The notes under the pieces are model-generated. The model did not search any database and had not been told where the DNA came from. It worked only from the letters and a program-made list of their open reading frames with translations. DNA of 64,000 nucleotides from Methanomassiliicoccaceae archaeon UBA421 (GTDB lineage: Archaea > Thermoplasmatota > Thermoplasmata > Methanomassiliicoccales > Methanomethylophilaceae). The position numbers and the translations under genes were made by a program. Positions within the stretch are counted from its first letter, which is position 1. Every line of letters starts with the position of its first letter. Shown here one piece after another: positions 1 through 8,718 of the stretch. The DNA lies in NCBI GenBank assembly GCA_002498365.1, contig DAHB01000003.1, positions 124,001-188,000 of the forward strand, given 5' to 3'.

Positions 1-1404
1 CAGCACCCCGCCGCCAAGATGGTGGTCGAGGTCGCCAAGACCCAGGACGCCGAGTGCGGAGACGGCACCACGACCTCGGTCGTAATAGCCGGAGAGCTGC
101 TCAAACAGTCCGAGGAGCTCATCAACTCCAACGTCCACTCGACCGTGATCACCAACGGATTCAGGCTCGCGGCCGAGAAAGCGGCCGAAATTCTGGACGA
201 GATCGCGGTACCGGTCAACACCGACGAACTTCTTGAGAAGGTCGCATCCACCGCGCTTACAGGCAAAGCCGTCGGAGAGGAAGAGGCCAAGCTCGCCAAG
301 ATAGTGGTCCAGGCCTGCAGGTCCGTCGAAGACGACGGAAAGGTCGACACCGACGACATACACATACAGAAGAAAATAGGCGAGAACATCGGCAACACAT
401 GCATGATAAAGGGTATCGTGATCGACAAAGAGCGCGTCCACCCCCGCATGCCCAAGAAGGTCGAGAACGCCAAGATAGCACTGTTCTCATGCGCGCTCGA
501 GGTCAAGAAGACCGAGTTCGACGCACAGATACAGATCACCGACCCCACGAAGATGAACTCCTTCCTCGAGGAGGAGGAGAACAGCCTCAAGGCGATGGTG
601 GACAGCATAAAGAAGTCCGGAGCTAACGTCGTCCTCTCCCAGAAGGGGATCGACGACCTGGCCCAGCACTACCTCGCCAAGGCGGGCATCTTCGCATGCA
701 GGAGGCTCAAGCAGAGCGACCTCGAGGCCATCGCGAAAGCGACCGCTGGAACGGTAGTCGGCAACACCGCAGAGATCAACAGCAGCGACCTGGGATCCGC
801 CGGCGTCGTCGAGGAGAAGCTCATCGGCGAGGACGGAATGGTCTTCATCACCGGATGCAAGAACCCCAAGGCCGTGACCCTGTTCGCCCGCGGAGGCACA
901 GAGCACGTCATAGAAGAGGTGGAGAGGGCGCTCGTCGACGCGATCCGCGTCGTCGGAGTAGCCATCGAGGACGGAAAGGTCGTCGCCGGAGCAGGCGCAC
1001 CCGAGATAGAGGTCGGAATCAGACTGGCCTCCTACGCCTCCAGCATCGGAGGAAGGGAGCAGCTGGCGATCGAGAAGTTCTCGAAGGCCCTGGAGATAAT
1101 CCCCTGGACCCTCGCCGAGAACGCAGGAATCGACCCCATCGACAGCATCATCAACCTGAAGAAGGCCCACAAGGAACACAAGAACGGCGCCGTCTACGGC
1201 ATCGATCTCGACAGCGGCGAGGCCGTCGATATGCTCAAGAAGAACGTAGTCGAACCCCTCAGGGTGAAGAAGCAGGCCATAAGCTCTGCTTGTGAGGTCG
1301 CCAACATGATCCTCAGGATCGACGATGTCATAACCGCGCGCAGAGCCCAGTCCCCCCCGCCGGGAGCGGGCGGAATGGGCGGCATGCCTCCGGGAATGAT
1401 GTGA
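1..1404 (+). CDS. Thermosome subunit (group II chaperonin), 5' end outside window
   Basis: ATP-driven protein-folding chaperonin that forms double-ring cytosolic complexes. The open frame runs from base 1 (Q-H-P-A-A-K before the first Met at 19), so the N-terminal part, roughly 80 residues compared with the usual 540-550, lies upstream. The nucleotide-binding motif GDGTTTSVV is visible near the start, and GAGAPEIEVGIRLA and NAGIDPID in the C-terminal equatorial part. The C-terminus is the typical glycine/methionine tail GGMGGMPPGMM that projects into the ring cavity. A strong hairpin terminator follows the stop. Family identity is certain; which paralogue (alpha or beta) cannot be told. Confidence 0.97.
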   Translation, partial: QHPAAKMVVEVAKTQDAECGDGTTTSVVIAGELLKQSEELINSNVHSTVITNGFRLAAEKAAEILDEIAVPVNTDELLEKVASTALTGKAVGEEEAKLAKIVVQACRSVEDDGKVDTDDIHIQKKIGENIGNTCMIKGIVIDKERVHPRMPKKVENAKIALFSCALEVKKTEFDAQIQITDPTKMNSFLEEEENSLKAMVDSIKKSGANVVLSQKGIDDLAQHYLAKAGIFACRRLKQSDLEAIAKATAGTVVGNTAEINSSDLGSAGVVEEKLIGEDGMVFITGCKNPKAVTLFARGGTEHVIEEVERALVDAIRVVGVAIEDGKVVAGAGAPEIEVGIRLASYASSIGGREQLAIEKFSKALEIIPWTLAENAGIDPIDSIINLKKAHKEHKNGAVYGIDLDSGEAVDMLKKNVVEPLRVKKQAISSACEVANMILRIDDVITARRAQSPPPGAGGMGGMPPGMM

Positions 1405-1413
1405 AACCATTAA

Positions 1414-1440
1414 CGAGGGGGTACTTCCCCCTCGACTCAA
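1414..1440 (+). terminator. Hairpin terminator after thermosome gene
   Basis: Perfect 8-bp stem (CGAGGGGG at 1414-1421, CCCCCTCG at 1427-1434) with a 5-nt loop, followed by a T-rich run ending near 1446. It starts 10 nt past the thermosome stop. Confidence 0.75.
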
Positions 1441-1500
1441 ATTTTTAAGTCCGAACATATCCGACGGGACGTACGATGGCATTTGCCGTTAATAATGATT

Positions 1501-1610
1501 AAATGTCTGGCACCGTCCTACCATCGCGATCTACGACGGTAACGTTAATGTTTTGATACATGGTCTTTATTTCTGTCCCGTCAGACATTTGTCTGAAAAA
1601 ATTAAATATC
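1501..1610 (+). promoter_or_regulatory. Inverted repeats and TATA box upstream of the serine recombinase pair
   Basis: AAATGTCTG at 1501-1509 is repeated inverted as CAGACATTT at 1582-1590. The second copy is itself part of a short palindrome, CAGACA-TT-TGTCTG (1582-1595). It abuts an AT-rich TATA-like stretch (about 1596-1608), 35-45 nt before the recombinase start at 1643. The arrangement fits an operator for autoregulation or a recombinase binding/crossover site; the sequence alone does not distinguish these. Otherwise the 1405-1642 gap holds no gene. Confidence 0.5.
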
Positions 1611-1642
1611 CGTCCGACCTATTGTGATGTCGATGGGATCAA

Positions 1643-2413
1643 ATGCGGGCTGCACTTTACACGAGGGTGTCGACTGAAGACCAGGCCAAAGAAGGGTACT
1701 CCCTCGACGCTCAGATGAAGCGTCTGGAGGCCTATTGCCAGGTCAGAGGATGGAACATCGGGGGGAAATATAGGGACGAGGGGTGCTCCGGAAGGGACAT
1801 CGACCGTCCCGAATATCGCAGAATGTTCTCCGAATCGGAGTCCTGGGACATCCTTCTCGTTCTGAAGATGGACCGCATCCACAGGAACAGCGTCAACTTC
1901 ACGCTTATGATGGACGAGCTCAGGAAACACGGCAAAGAATTCAACTCCATGCAGGAGAAGTTCGACACCACCACTGCCATGGGCCGTTTCGTCATGGACA
2001 TCATGCAGCGCATCGCCCAGCTGGAAAGCGAGCAGATCGGAGAGAGGGTCAAGGTCGGGATGATGCAGAAGGCACAGTTCGGCACCGGCCCCATGGGGTC
2101 CGGCCACCCTTACGGATACGTCTATTCCAGGGGGATGCTGGAAGTTGTCGAGGACGAGGCTTACACAGTCAAGGCCATATACCGTCTGTACAACGAGGGC
2201 TCCTCTATGGAGGACATAGCGGACTCCCTCAACCGTGCTAGGATCCCAGCCAAGAAAGGAGGCGCCTGGAACAGGCAGTCCATATGCAACATCCTCCACA
2301 ACCCCATCTACCTAGGGTATATCGAATGGGACGGGATTGTCAGGGAAGGCGGTCACATGGCGATAATCGACAAGGAAGCCTACGAGGCAGTGAACGGGCC
2401 TTTCAATGGATGA
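1643..2413 (+). CDS. Serine recombinase A (resolvase + recombinase domains, short)
   Basis: Site-specific DNA recombinase of the large-serine family. The N-terminal resolvase domain (about residues 1-140) has the nucleophile in YTRVSTEDQ (Ser10) and the conserved KMDRIHRN and QRIAQLESEQIGER segments. A recombinase domain follows (about 150-250; PYGY, NILHNPIYLGY). At 256 residues it lacks the zinc-ribbon and coiled-coil C-terminus of typical 450-550-residue enzymes. It overlaps its paralogue downstream by 8 nt, so the two are probably co-translated and may act as a heteromeric recombinase. The ATG at 1643 is the only in-frame start that keeps the conserved N-terminus. Confidence 0.9.
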   Translation: MRAALYTRVSTEDQAKEGYSLDAQMKRLEAYCQVRGWNIGGKYRDEGCSGRDIDRPEYRRMFSESESWDILLVLKMDRIHRNSVNFTLMMDELRKHGKEFNSMQEKFDTTTAMGRFVMDIMQRIAQLESEQIGERVKVGMMQKAQFGTGPMGSGHPYGYVYSRGMLEVVEDEAYTVKAIYRLYNEGSSMEDIADSLNRARIPAKKGGAWNRQSICNILHNPIYLGYIEWDGIVREGGHMAIIDKEAYEAVNGPFNG

Positions 2414-3272
2414 AGACAAGAACTACCGGGCCGCGATATACGTTCGCGTTTCTACAGACGAGCAGGCACAGGACGGATACTCTCTGAATGCGCAGAAGGA
2501 GATGCTGACCAACTACTGCATTTCCCAGGGCTGGAACATTGCGAAGTTCTACGAGGACGACGGATATTCCGGAAGGACCGTGAAACGTCCCGCTTATGCG
2601 AAGATGATCGAAGAGTCGGACCTCTGGGACGTAATGCTCGTGGTAAAGATGGACCGCATCCACAGGAACAGCCGCAACTTCATGGAGATGATGGAGGACA
2701 TCAGCTCCAAGGGCAAGATGTTCGTCTCTTCAACGGAGGCATTGGACACCACGAACGCACTGGGGAGGTTCGTGGTGGACATGATACAGCGTATAGCGCA
2801 GCTGGAAAGCGAGCAGATCGGCGAGCGCACCTACTTCGGCATGCGCGAGAAGGCCGAGAACCTGGAAAACGATGCGTCGGAAAGGAAGACGATGGGGTTC
2901 AATCCTCCATTCGGCTACCGCATAAACAACGGGGCCCTCGAAGCCGTCAGGGACGAGCTCGACGTGGCAGAGAACATATTTTTCCAGTACTATGACGGAA
3001 GGACGATCGACGAGATATGCAGCAATCTCAACGAAGAAGAGACCCTGACAAGAAAAGGCAACATCTGGAATAAGTTCAATCTGAGCAACATCCTCCACAA
3101 CCCGGTCTATGCGGGATACATGAGGTGGGAGGACGTCCTGATACGCCACGAAGCCCACACGGCCGTATCGCCTGAGCTTTTCAACAGGGTGCAGGAGATC
3201 ATGGCGTCAAAAGTTAAGGACCCCTCGAAGAGGAACGTCCTTTTGGTGCCGGTGATCGGCGAGCAGAATTAA
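2406..3272 (+). CDS. Serine recombinase B (paralogue of A)
   Basis: Second serine recombinase of 288 residues. The catalytic serine is Ser16 in YVRVSTDEQ; the KMDRIHRNS and QRIAQLESEQIGER stretches are shared with the upstream gene, and the recombinase domain contains NILHNPVYAGY. It has a short extra C-terminal tail but again no zinc-ribbon or long coiled coil. Its start lies inside the end of recombinase A, indicating tight coupling. The pair arose by tandem duplication and both copies keep the catalytic residues, which argues against decay. No prophage structural genes lie nearby, so the target could be an invertible element or a mobile island elsewhere. Confidence 0.9.
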   Translation: MDEDKNYRAAIYVRVSTDEQAQDGYSLNAQKEMLTNYCISQGWNIAKFYEDDGYSGRTVKRPAYAKMIEESDLWDVMLVVKMDRIHRNSRNFMEMMEDISSKGKMFVSSTEALDTTNALGRFVVDMIQRIAQLESEQIGERTYFGMREKAENLENDASERKTMGFNPPFGYRINNGALEAVRDELDVAENIFFQYYDGRTIDEICSNLNEEETLTRKGNIWNKFNLSNILHNPVYAGYMRWEDVLIRHEAHTAVSPELFNRVQEIMASKVKDPSKRNVLLVPVIGEQN

Positions 3273-3467
3273 TGTAAAAAATCGAGCGCAGAGGCCGAGC
3301 GCAGGGGGCGGTTCGAGGGATGGGAAAGTCACCTTAGTACGGGGGCCGCGGACCTGGTTATTTGATATGCTGGATATCTTTTCAAAATGATATTTAATAA
3401 TAAAGGAAACCTTTAATACAAGCAAGTAAGATTCATAAACGGGACTAATGTCCTGGAGGAAAAACAA
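3273..3467. other. Intergenic spacer with promoter for membrane protein
   Basis: No gene seen. An AT-rich TATA-like segment lies at about 3386-3400. GGAGG (3454-3458) lies about 9 nt before the ATG at 3468 and is a good ribosome-binding site. Confidence 0.5.
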
Positions 3468-3992
3468 ATGACAGAGAAATGCATAGACACGACGGCCATG
3501 GGGCTGTTCTTCGTAGCGTTGGTATCGTTACCGATCGCTATGATATGCTTCGTGCAGTACGCGGACAGCACGTACGGGCTCGCAGCCGAGCAGCTCGGAA
3601 AATTCGTAATGATATGTGCCGTATTCATACTGCTCGCAGCTATCGGCGCATACAGGGCCGGGTCCAACTTCGGCGCCACAGTGTTCGCCTTGGTCGCAGC
3701 GGGTGTATTCTACGCCGGATGGGCCGGTGGGGACATCTACACCAACATTGCGCTCGGAGTGCTGTACCTGGTAGCGTTCCTTTGGTCTTACCTGGCCAAG
3801 AACCCGCCCGTACTGACGACGATCCTGATCACCACGGCGCTGATATTCATATTCGGCGGAGTCGCGGTGGCCGAGGGCACCGACATATGGGTGCTCCTGA
3901 AGGGAATAGCCGCCGTCGCGAACTTTATACTGACTCTCTACCTCGCATTCTTCCTCGTGAAGGTCGAGTGCGACGGCAAGTGTGCGGAGTAA
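3468..3992 (+). CDS. Six-helix membrane protein, GPR1/FUN34/YaaH-like
   Basis: Integral membrane protein of 174 residues with about six hydrophobic helices. The opening segment (TTAMGLFFVALVSLPIA) and overall size resemble the GPR1/FUN34/YaaH family of acetate/succinate channels, but the family's NPAPLGL signature is not clearly present, so the transport role is tentative. It ends in a short Cys/Lys/Glu-containing cytosolic tail. It is preceded by a good Shine-Dalgarno sequence and followed by a hairpin terminator, so it is a single-gene unit. Confidence 0.7.
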   Translation: MTEKCIDTTAMGLFFVALVSLPIAMICFVQYADSTYGLAAEQLGKFVMICAVFILLAAIGAYRAGSNFGATVFALVAAGVFYAGWAGGDIYTNIALGVLYLVAFLWSYLAKNPPVLTTILITTALIFIFGGVAVAEGTDIWVLLKGIAAVANFILTLYLAFFLVKVECDGKCAE

Positions 3993-4005
3993 GCAAAACA
4001 CCAGC

Positions 4006-4035
4006 CCCTCCTCCGGGAGGGGTCAAACTCTTTTA
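4006..4035 (+). terminator. Hairpin terminator
   Basis: CCCCTCC (4006-4012) pairs with GGAGGGG (4017-4023) around a 4-nt loop, followed by a T-rich stretch (CTCTTTT). It lies 14 nt after the membrane protein stop. Confidence 0.7.
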
Positions 4036-4437
4036 TCCGTTTGTCTCAAACGCCGCATGGCGACGTCGGGTCGTCTCGATGGGAAACGGCTCTATCGTCG
4101 ATGTTCCGTTGTTATGGATCTAATATCTTTGTTATCAGCATGGGTAACGTGCCAGATCATCTATCGAAGATGTAGGGGGATGGTCCGGATGAGGATCGAT
4201 ATGGGGAGGCATCCGAGAAGGAAACTTCCATGTCCTCTTCAGATAGTCCGCCGCTCACTTAGTAATTCCCAAAATGCGACATTATCAGTTCAGATCTACA
4301 TGTTTATCCTTCATTGATTCTTTTCACATACAAAAGTGAATATTGTAACTGTCCTTAAAGAGACATTCTTGGCCCGGTAATGTTCATGGCAAGTATCCCG
4401 ACTAAAGGATTATTATCCATACTGATGATGGCCCCCT
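4036..4437. other. Intergenic spacer, no convincing gene
   Basis: A 111-codon open frame covers part of this stretch (3982-4317), but its composition is arginine/serine-rich without domain character and it crosses the terminator, so I do not call it. A TATA-like segment occurs around 4330-4345 and may serve the 35-residue ORF that follows. Confidence 0.4.
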
Positions 4438-4545
4438 ATGAAAAAACAAACCAAGATTAAAATCGTATCCTGGGGGATCATTCTGCTCATGGTGGGCGCG
4501 GTCTTCGTCACCGCCGTTGCGATGTATTATGACGGATGGAGTTGA
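4438..4545 (+). CDS. 35-residue single-helix membrane peptide
   Basis: Small open frame: a lysine-rich N-terminus (MKKQTKIKIVSW), one hydrophobic helix (GIILLMVGAVFVTAVAM) and a short YYDGWS end, i.e. a positive-inside single-pass topology. The codon use and the clean amphipathic design look like a real gene, but there is no strong ribosome-binding site. Function unknown. It lies convergent to the DUF998 gene. Confidence 0.5.
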   Translation: MKKQTKIKIVSWGIILLMVGAVFVTAVAMYYDGWS

Positions 4546-4571
4546 GATACATTATTAATTAAGACAGAAGC

Positions 4572-5162
4572 TTATCTGCCGTAATTAATAATGAACCACT
4601 TATCTTCGTTCCAAAAGAAACTGTGGTTGATGCTCAAAATCCATATCATAAACAGGATGACCGCCACGGGCTCTACGAACGCCAGCGGCGTGAGAAGCAA
4701 TAACAGGATATTCGCTACGATCAGCAAGGCGGTATAGGTGGCGAGCAGATAGTTCTCTTCGGCGAATGCCACGTAAAGGGTGTAATTGACCATGCTCAGC
4801 GCGATGGAGATGAAGAACGCGGCCGTGAACACGATATGCAGGTCTGTGTCCATGGTGAAGAATCCTACGCCCATGAGGAATATTCCCCCGATCGATAAGA
4901 TAGTGAAAACGGAGCGCAGAAGCAATGGCTTCAAAGAGTATGCCATAAGCGCTCCGTACAAGCACGTGCAGGCCCCAGTTCCCAAACAACCTATCAGAAA
5001 CAGATATCTGGCGTCCGTTTTGGAAATACCAAGCTCGCTCATGGTGTTGACGCCGAACGTCCAAGACGGGTCCAGTAGCACGGCCCCTGTCCAACACAAT
5101 GCGAACAGAACTATTCCGATGAACAATACGACCGAAGGAATCTTGGTTCCTGACGGGAACAT
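4572..5162 (-). CDS. DUF998-like membrane protein
   Basis: Integral membrane protein of 196 residues with about six helices. FALCWTGAVLLDPSWTFGVNTMSELG at the N-terminus carries the family-like pattern of a first helix followed by a short loop with N-T-M-S-E-L-G, and VGFFTMDTDLHIVFTAAFF matches the mid-protein DUF998 motif with Asp and His. No biochemical role is established for the family. A TATA-like box (about 5188-5197 on this strand) and AGGATGAT upstream of the ATG support the start at 5162. Confidence 0.8.
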   Translation of the reverse strand: MFPSGTKIPSVVLFIGIVLFALCWTGAVLLDPSWTFGVNTMSELGISKTDARYLFLIGCLGTGACTCLYGALMAYSLKPLLLRSVFTILSIGGIFLMGVGFFTMDTDLHIVFTAAFFISIALSMVNYTLYVAFAEENYLLATYTALLIVANILLLLLTPLAFVEPVAVILFMIWILSINHSFFWNEDKWFIINYGR

Positions 5163-5478
5163 GGTACATCATCCTAGTGTTCGGATTTAATATTTCACAT
5201 ATATTCAAGTATATATCGCAATAAGTCACGACTAAACCGACCAATCGGTTCGGTTCCGCTACCGTTTCATCAACCTTGAGAGATGCCATCATTCTCTTGT
5301 TTCTCTTCATTTTGCTTAATTTATCAGGGTCATATTGGAATTCCGGCTATCGGACGATGCCGCTCAAAACTGTCTGCATCAACGCGCTGGAAGCAATTGT
5401 TTGAAAGCGATCCGAGCAAAAAGTATTTAATTTAAAAAACTGCGTTTAGGAGAATTCGCACATGCTCAGAGCCAGATA
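5163..5478. promoter_or_regulatory. Divergent promoter region with a palindrome
   Basis: Contains the promoter of the DUF998 gene on the minus strand and, on the plus strand, a TATA-like box (about 5427-5446) for the BspA-like gene. AACCGA (5235-5240) and TCGGTT (5245-5250) form a perfect 6-bp inverted repeat with a 4-nt spacer, a possible regulator site. A five-codon frame (5462-5479) overlaps the upstream-most ATG of the BspA-like gene by one base. Confidence 0.5.
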
Positions 5479-8160
5479 ATGCTGTCCGATCTCAAAAGAT
5501 ATCAGTCTGTTGTCCATACTCGGCATAATCGGAAAGGTTGTAAAAGTATGTCCATGTCCTCTGTTCTGAAAGCATCTTTGTTCACAGTTGTTGTTTTGGC
5601 CGTCGTTTCTTCGTATCTGGTCGTTTTTGATTCCGAACCGGTGGAGGGCGGGGGAGCAGGCACGTCCTTCTCGGACGGCGGCCTGGAATATTCGATCAAG
5701 GACGACGGCACCGCGGAGGTCGCAGGCCTAGATGATCAAAGCATAACGGAAATGACGGTCCCGTCTTCCGTGACGTATGATTCGGTGACATACGATGTGT
5801 CATCAATCGGCGACTTTGTATTCTTCGATTGTGCGAGCCTGACTTCCCTGACGATGCCTGACAGCGTCACGTATATCGGCGCCCTTGCGTTCTACGGCTG
5901 TAGCGGCCTCACGTCCGTGACGATACCCGATGGTGTCACGTCCATAGGCGAAGGCGCGTTCTACGGCTGCACAGGTCTCATGTCCGTCACGATACCTGCA
6001 AGCGTGACGTCCATCGGCATCGATGCGTTCTCCTGCTGCACAGGTCTCACGGAATTTGTCGTTTCCGTCGATAACGACAACTATTCGAACGACGGTCTAG
6101 GTATCCTCTACAACAAAGACAAGACATCTTTGATACAGTGTCCCGGAGGATACGAAGGAGGCGTCGTCATACCTGACGGCGTAACGTCCATAGGAAACTA
6201 TGCGTTCTACGGCTGTAGCGGCCTCACGTCCGTGACGATACCCGATGGTGTCACGTCCATAGGCGAAGGCATATTCTACTACTGTACTGGTTTGACGTCG
6301 GTGACGATGCCTGACAGCGTCACGTCCATCGGCATGTATGCGTTCTACTACTGTACTGGTTTGACGTCGGTGACGATACCTGCAAGCGTCACGTCCATGG
6401 GCGAATATGCGTTTTCCAGCTGCAGCGGCCTGACTTCGTTGACGATACCTGCAAGCGTCACGTCCATGGGCGAATATGCGTTTTCCAGCTGCAGCGGCAT
6501 CACGTCCGTCACGATATCCGATGGCGTCACGTCCATCGGCGGATCTGCGTTCTCCTACTGCACCGGCCTCACGTCCATGACGATACCTTCAAGCGTGACG
6601 TCCATCGGACAGGGGGCGTTCTTTTACTGCACAGGCCTTACGTCCGTCGCGATACCTGACGGTGTGACGTCCATCGAAAGGAACGTGTTCTACGGATGCA
6701 CCAGTTTGACGTCTGTGACGATACCTTCAAGTGTGACGTCCATCGAAAGGAACGTGTTCTACGGATGCACCAGTTTGACGTCTGTGACGATACCCGACGG
6801 TGTGACGTCCATCGGACAGGGGGCGTTCTTTTACTGCACCGGCCTAACGTCTGTGACGATACCTTCAAGTGTGACGTCCATCGGCATCGATGCGTTCTCC
6901 TGCTGCACCGGCCTCACGGAATTCGTCGTTTCTGCCGACAACGCCAACTATTCGAACGACAGCCTGGGCATCCTCTATGACAAGGGCAAAACGTCCCTGA
7001 TACAATGCCCCGGAGGATACGAAGGAGGCATCATCATCCTAGACAGCGTGACGTCCATCGGCGAAGGCGCGTTCTACAACTGCACAGGCCTTACGTCCGT
7101 CGCGATACCTGCAAGCGTCACGTCCATCGGCAGTTATGCGTTCTCAGGCTGCACAGGCCTCACGGAATTCTTAGTTTCCGTTCATAATGCCAACTATTCG
7201 AACGACGGCCAGGGAATCCTCTATAATAAAAACAAGACCTCGTTGATACAGTGCCCCGGAGGATACGAAGGAGGCGTCGTCATCCCCGACAGCGTAACGT
7301 CGATCGGCAACTACGCGTTCTCAGGTTGCACCGGCCTCACGTCGGTGACGATATCGGAAGGTGGCACGTCCATCGGCTGGTATGCGTTCTACGGCTGCAC
7401 AGGCCTCACGTCGGTGACGATACCTGAAAGCGTAACATCCATCGGTGACTCGGCGTTCAAAAACTGCATCGGTCTGACATCAGTTACGATATCGGAAGGC
7501 ATCACGTCGATCGGCAGTTCTGCGTTCTACGGTTGCACAGGCCTCACGTCGGTGACGATACCTGAAAGCGTAACGTACATCGGTCACTATGCGTTCTCCG
7601 ACTGCACTGGTTTGACGTCCGTGACGATACCTTCAAGCGTAACGTACATCGGTCAGTCCGCATTCGAAGGCTGCACCGGCCTGACGTCGGTGACGATACC
7701 TGAAAGCGTAACAGAAATCGGTCACTATGCGTTCTATGGCTTGACCTTCGTTGCGGAAGACGGGACGACCGTATTGGACCACACCGTCGAAAATTTGAGC
7801 GGTTACCGTTTCGCAGGAACATATGAAAGTATGGTAAGGGTCGCCTACACGGTAACATACAGCGTGGACGGAGGATCCGCTTCTGCGCCCGTGCAACCGG
7901 CTCTGTCCGAGGGACGTTCGTTCATCATCGCCGATTACGACGGCACCAGGGACGGATACACGTTCGGAGGATGGACCGACGGGACTGACGTATACCAAGC
8001 GGGCGACGAATATATCATGGGATCGTCCGACGTCACGCTGACCGCGGTCTGGGAGGCCACTGACGTAACACGCGGGACCGCAAGCATCGTCGGAGCCCTC
8101 ATAGTAACCATCGTCATAGTCATGGTCGCCGTCCTTTACGGAAGAAGGGCCGCTCTCTAA
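5479..8160 (+). CDS. BspA-like leucine-rich repeat surface protein
   Basis: Probable cell-surface protein built from about 25 BspA/TpLRR-type repeats of 23 residues (consensus I-P-x-S-V-T-S-I-G-x-x-A-F-x-x-C-T-G-L-T-S-V-T). The start may be the ATG at 5548 rather than 5479: that gives a short N-terminus followed directly by a hydrophobic signal helix (SVLKASLFTVVVLAVVSSYL). Three copies of a 45-residue insert (around 6051, 6919 and 7166; SNDGLGILYNK, TSLIQCPGGYEGG) interrupt the repeats. After the LRRs come an InlB-type beta-grasp repeat (GYTFGGWTDG...VTLTAVWE), a transmembrane helix and a short RR tail, anchoring it outside-facing. Such proteins mediate adhesion in host-associated microbes; that role here is inference. 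Confidence 0.93.
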   Translation: MLSDLKRYQSVVHTRHNRKGCKSMSMSSVLKASLFTVVVLAVVSSYLVVFDSEPVEGGGAGTSFSDGGLEYSIKDDGTAEVAGLDDQSITEMTVPSSVTYDSVTYDVSSIGDFVFFDCASLTSLTMPDSVTYIGALAFYGCSGLTSVTIPDGVTSIGEGAFYGCTGLMSVTIPASVTSIGIDAFSCCTGLTEFVVSVDNDNYSNDGLGILYNKDKTSLIQCPGGYEGGVVIPDGVTSIGNYAFYGCSGLTSVTIPDGVTSIGEGIFYYCTGLTSVTMPDSVTSIGMYAFYYCTGLTSVTIPASVTSMGEYAFSSCSGLTSLTIPASVTSMGEYAFSSCSGITSVTISDGVTSIGGSAFSYCTGLTSMTIPSSVTSIGQGAFFYCTGLTSVAIPDGVTSIERNVFYGCTSLTSVTIPSSVTSIERNVFYGCTSLTSVTIPDGVTSIGQGAFFYCTGLTSVTIPSSVTSIGIDAFSCCTGLTEFVVSADNANYSNDSLGILYDKGKTSLIQCPGGYEGGIIILDSVTSIGEGAFYNCTGLTSVAIPASVTSIGSYAFSGCTGLTEFLVSVHNANYSNDGQGILYNKNKTSLIQCPGGYEGGVVIPDSVTSIGNYAFSGCTGLTSVTISEGGTSIGWYAFYGCTGLTSVTIPESVTSIGDSAFKNCIGLTSVTISEGITSIGSSAFYGCTGLTSVTIPESVTYIGHYAFSDCTGLTSVTIPSSVTYIGQSAFEGCTGLTSVTIPESVTEIGHYAFYGLTFVAEDGTTVLDHTVENLSGYRFAGTYESMVRVAYTVTYSVDGGSASAPVQPALSEGRSFIIADYDGTRDGYTFGGWTDGTDVYQAGDEYIMGSSDVTLTAVWEATDVTRGTASIVGALIVTIVIVMVAVLYGRRAAL
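6378..6515 (+). repeat. Near-identical tandem 69-bp LRR units
   Basis: Two consecutive 69-bp units share a run of about 57 identical bases (ACGATACCTGCAAGCGTCAC through the GAATATGCG and AGCTGCAGCGGC parts). A similar near-identity is seen between the units beginning about 6655 and 6724 (GAAAGGAACGTGTTCTACGG). This indicates recent unit duplication inside the BspA-like gene. Confidence 0.8.
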
Positions 8161-8172
8161 ACTTCATGAACG

Positions 8173-8205
8173 GGGCCCGCGGAAGCGGGCCCTCAATATT
8201 TTAAT
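8173..8205 (+). terminator. Hairpin terminator after BspA-like gene
   Basis: GGGCCCGC (8173-8180) and GCGGGCCC (8185-8192) form a perfect 8-bp stem with a GGAA loop, followed by an AT/T-rich stretch. Confidence 0.8.
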
Positions 8206-8547
8206 CAGAAATCTATTTTGTAACACGAAATCACTCGTATTTCAAAATCTGCGAACTAAGCTCTCTTTTTCATCTGTATCTGACCATTCTATGCGTCAGA
8301 CCTGTGCATAAGCCGTAAATTGTCTTCTTTTTCGTCTGGAAGAATATGTTCGGTGTTTTTTCATCGTTTAGTCTAGCCTTTTCAACGTCAAAAACACATT
8401 CCCAAGTTGATATTCGGGGAACCGTCGTGGACAAGAAAGAAGTGGTTTTTGAAAATAACGATTTTTTTGAGAAAAATGACAGATTTTAGTAAAATAAATA
8501 AAATATACGCGGTTACGCAGTATTTTTTTCATTATTTTGATTATTAA

Positions 8548-8689
8548 AGAATAATATATGTAATAGCTAAACGACATATATTATTCACAGAACTTCGAAT
8601 TTCAAAAATAAACATTGTTAATATATTTACACTGTAAGATATTAAACGGAGTTAATTTTACTCCGATTCGGTAAGTTAATAAAAATATA
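8548..8689 (+). repeat. 142-bp direct repeat, copy 1
   Basis: AT-rich unit starting AGAATAATATATGTAATAGC and ending AATAAAAATATA. It recurs 171 bp downstream with a few substitutions and a single extra base. It contains a small hairpin, CGGAGT (8647-8652) / ACTCCG (8660-8665), with loop TAATTTT. Confidence 0.85.
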
Positions 8690-8718
8690 GTGGATCGATC
8701 ATAAATCCTGATGATGGA

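Noticed and set aside
487..1482. 331-codon minus-strand frame over the thermosome gene
   Set aside because: It is a shadow of the strongly conserved chaperonin frame, caused by GC-rich third positions; no domain character.
3305..3335. tRNA T-arm-like sequence (GGTTCGAGG)
   Set aside because: The flanking bases do not form a T-stem and no acceptor or anticodon arms could be built around it.
4600..5310. 236-codon minus-strand frame
   Set aside because: It overlaps the DUF998 gene out of frame, is Arg/His-rich and runs through that gene's promoter.
5850..7720. CRISPR-like regular repeats
   Set aside because: The 69-bp periodicity is in frame and encodes 23-residue BspA leucine-rich repeats; there are no unique spacers between constant repeats.
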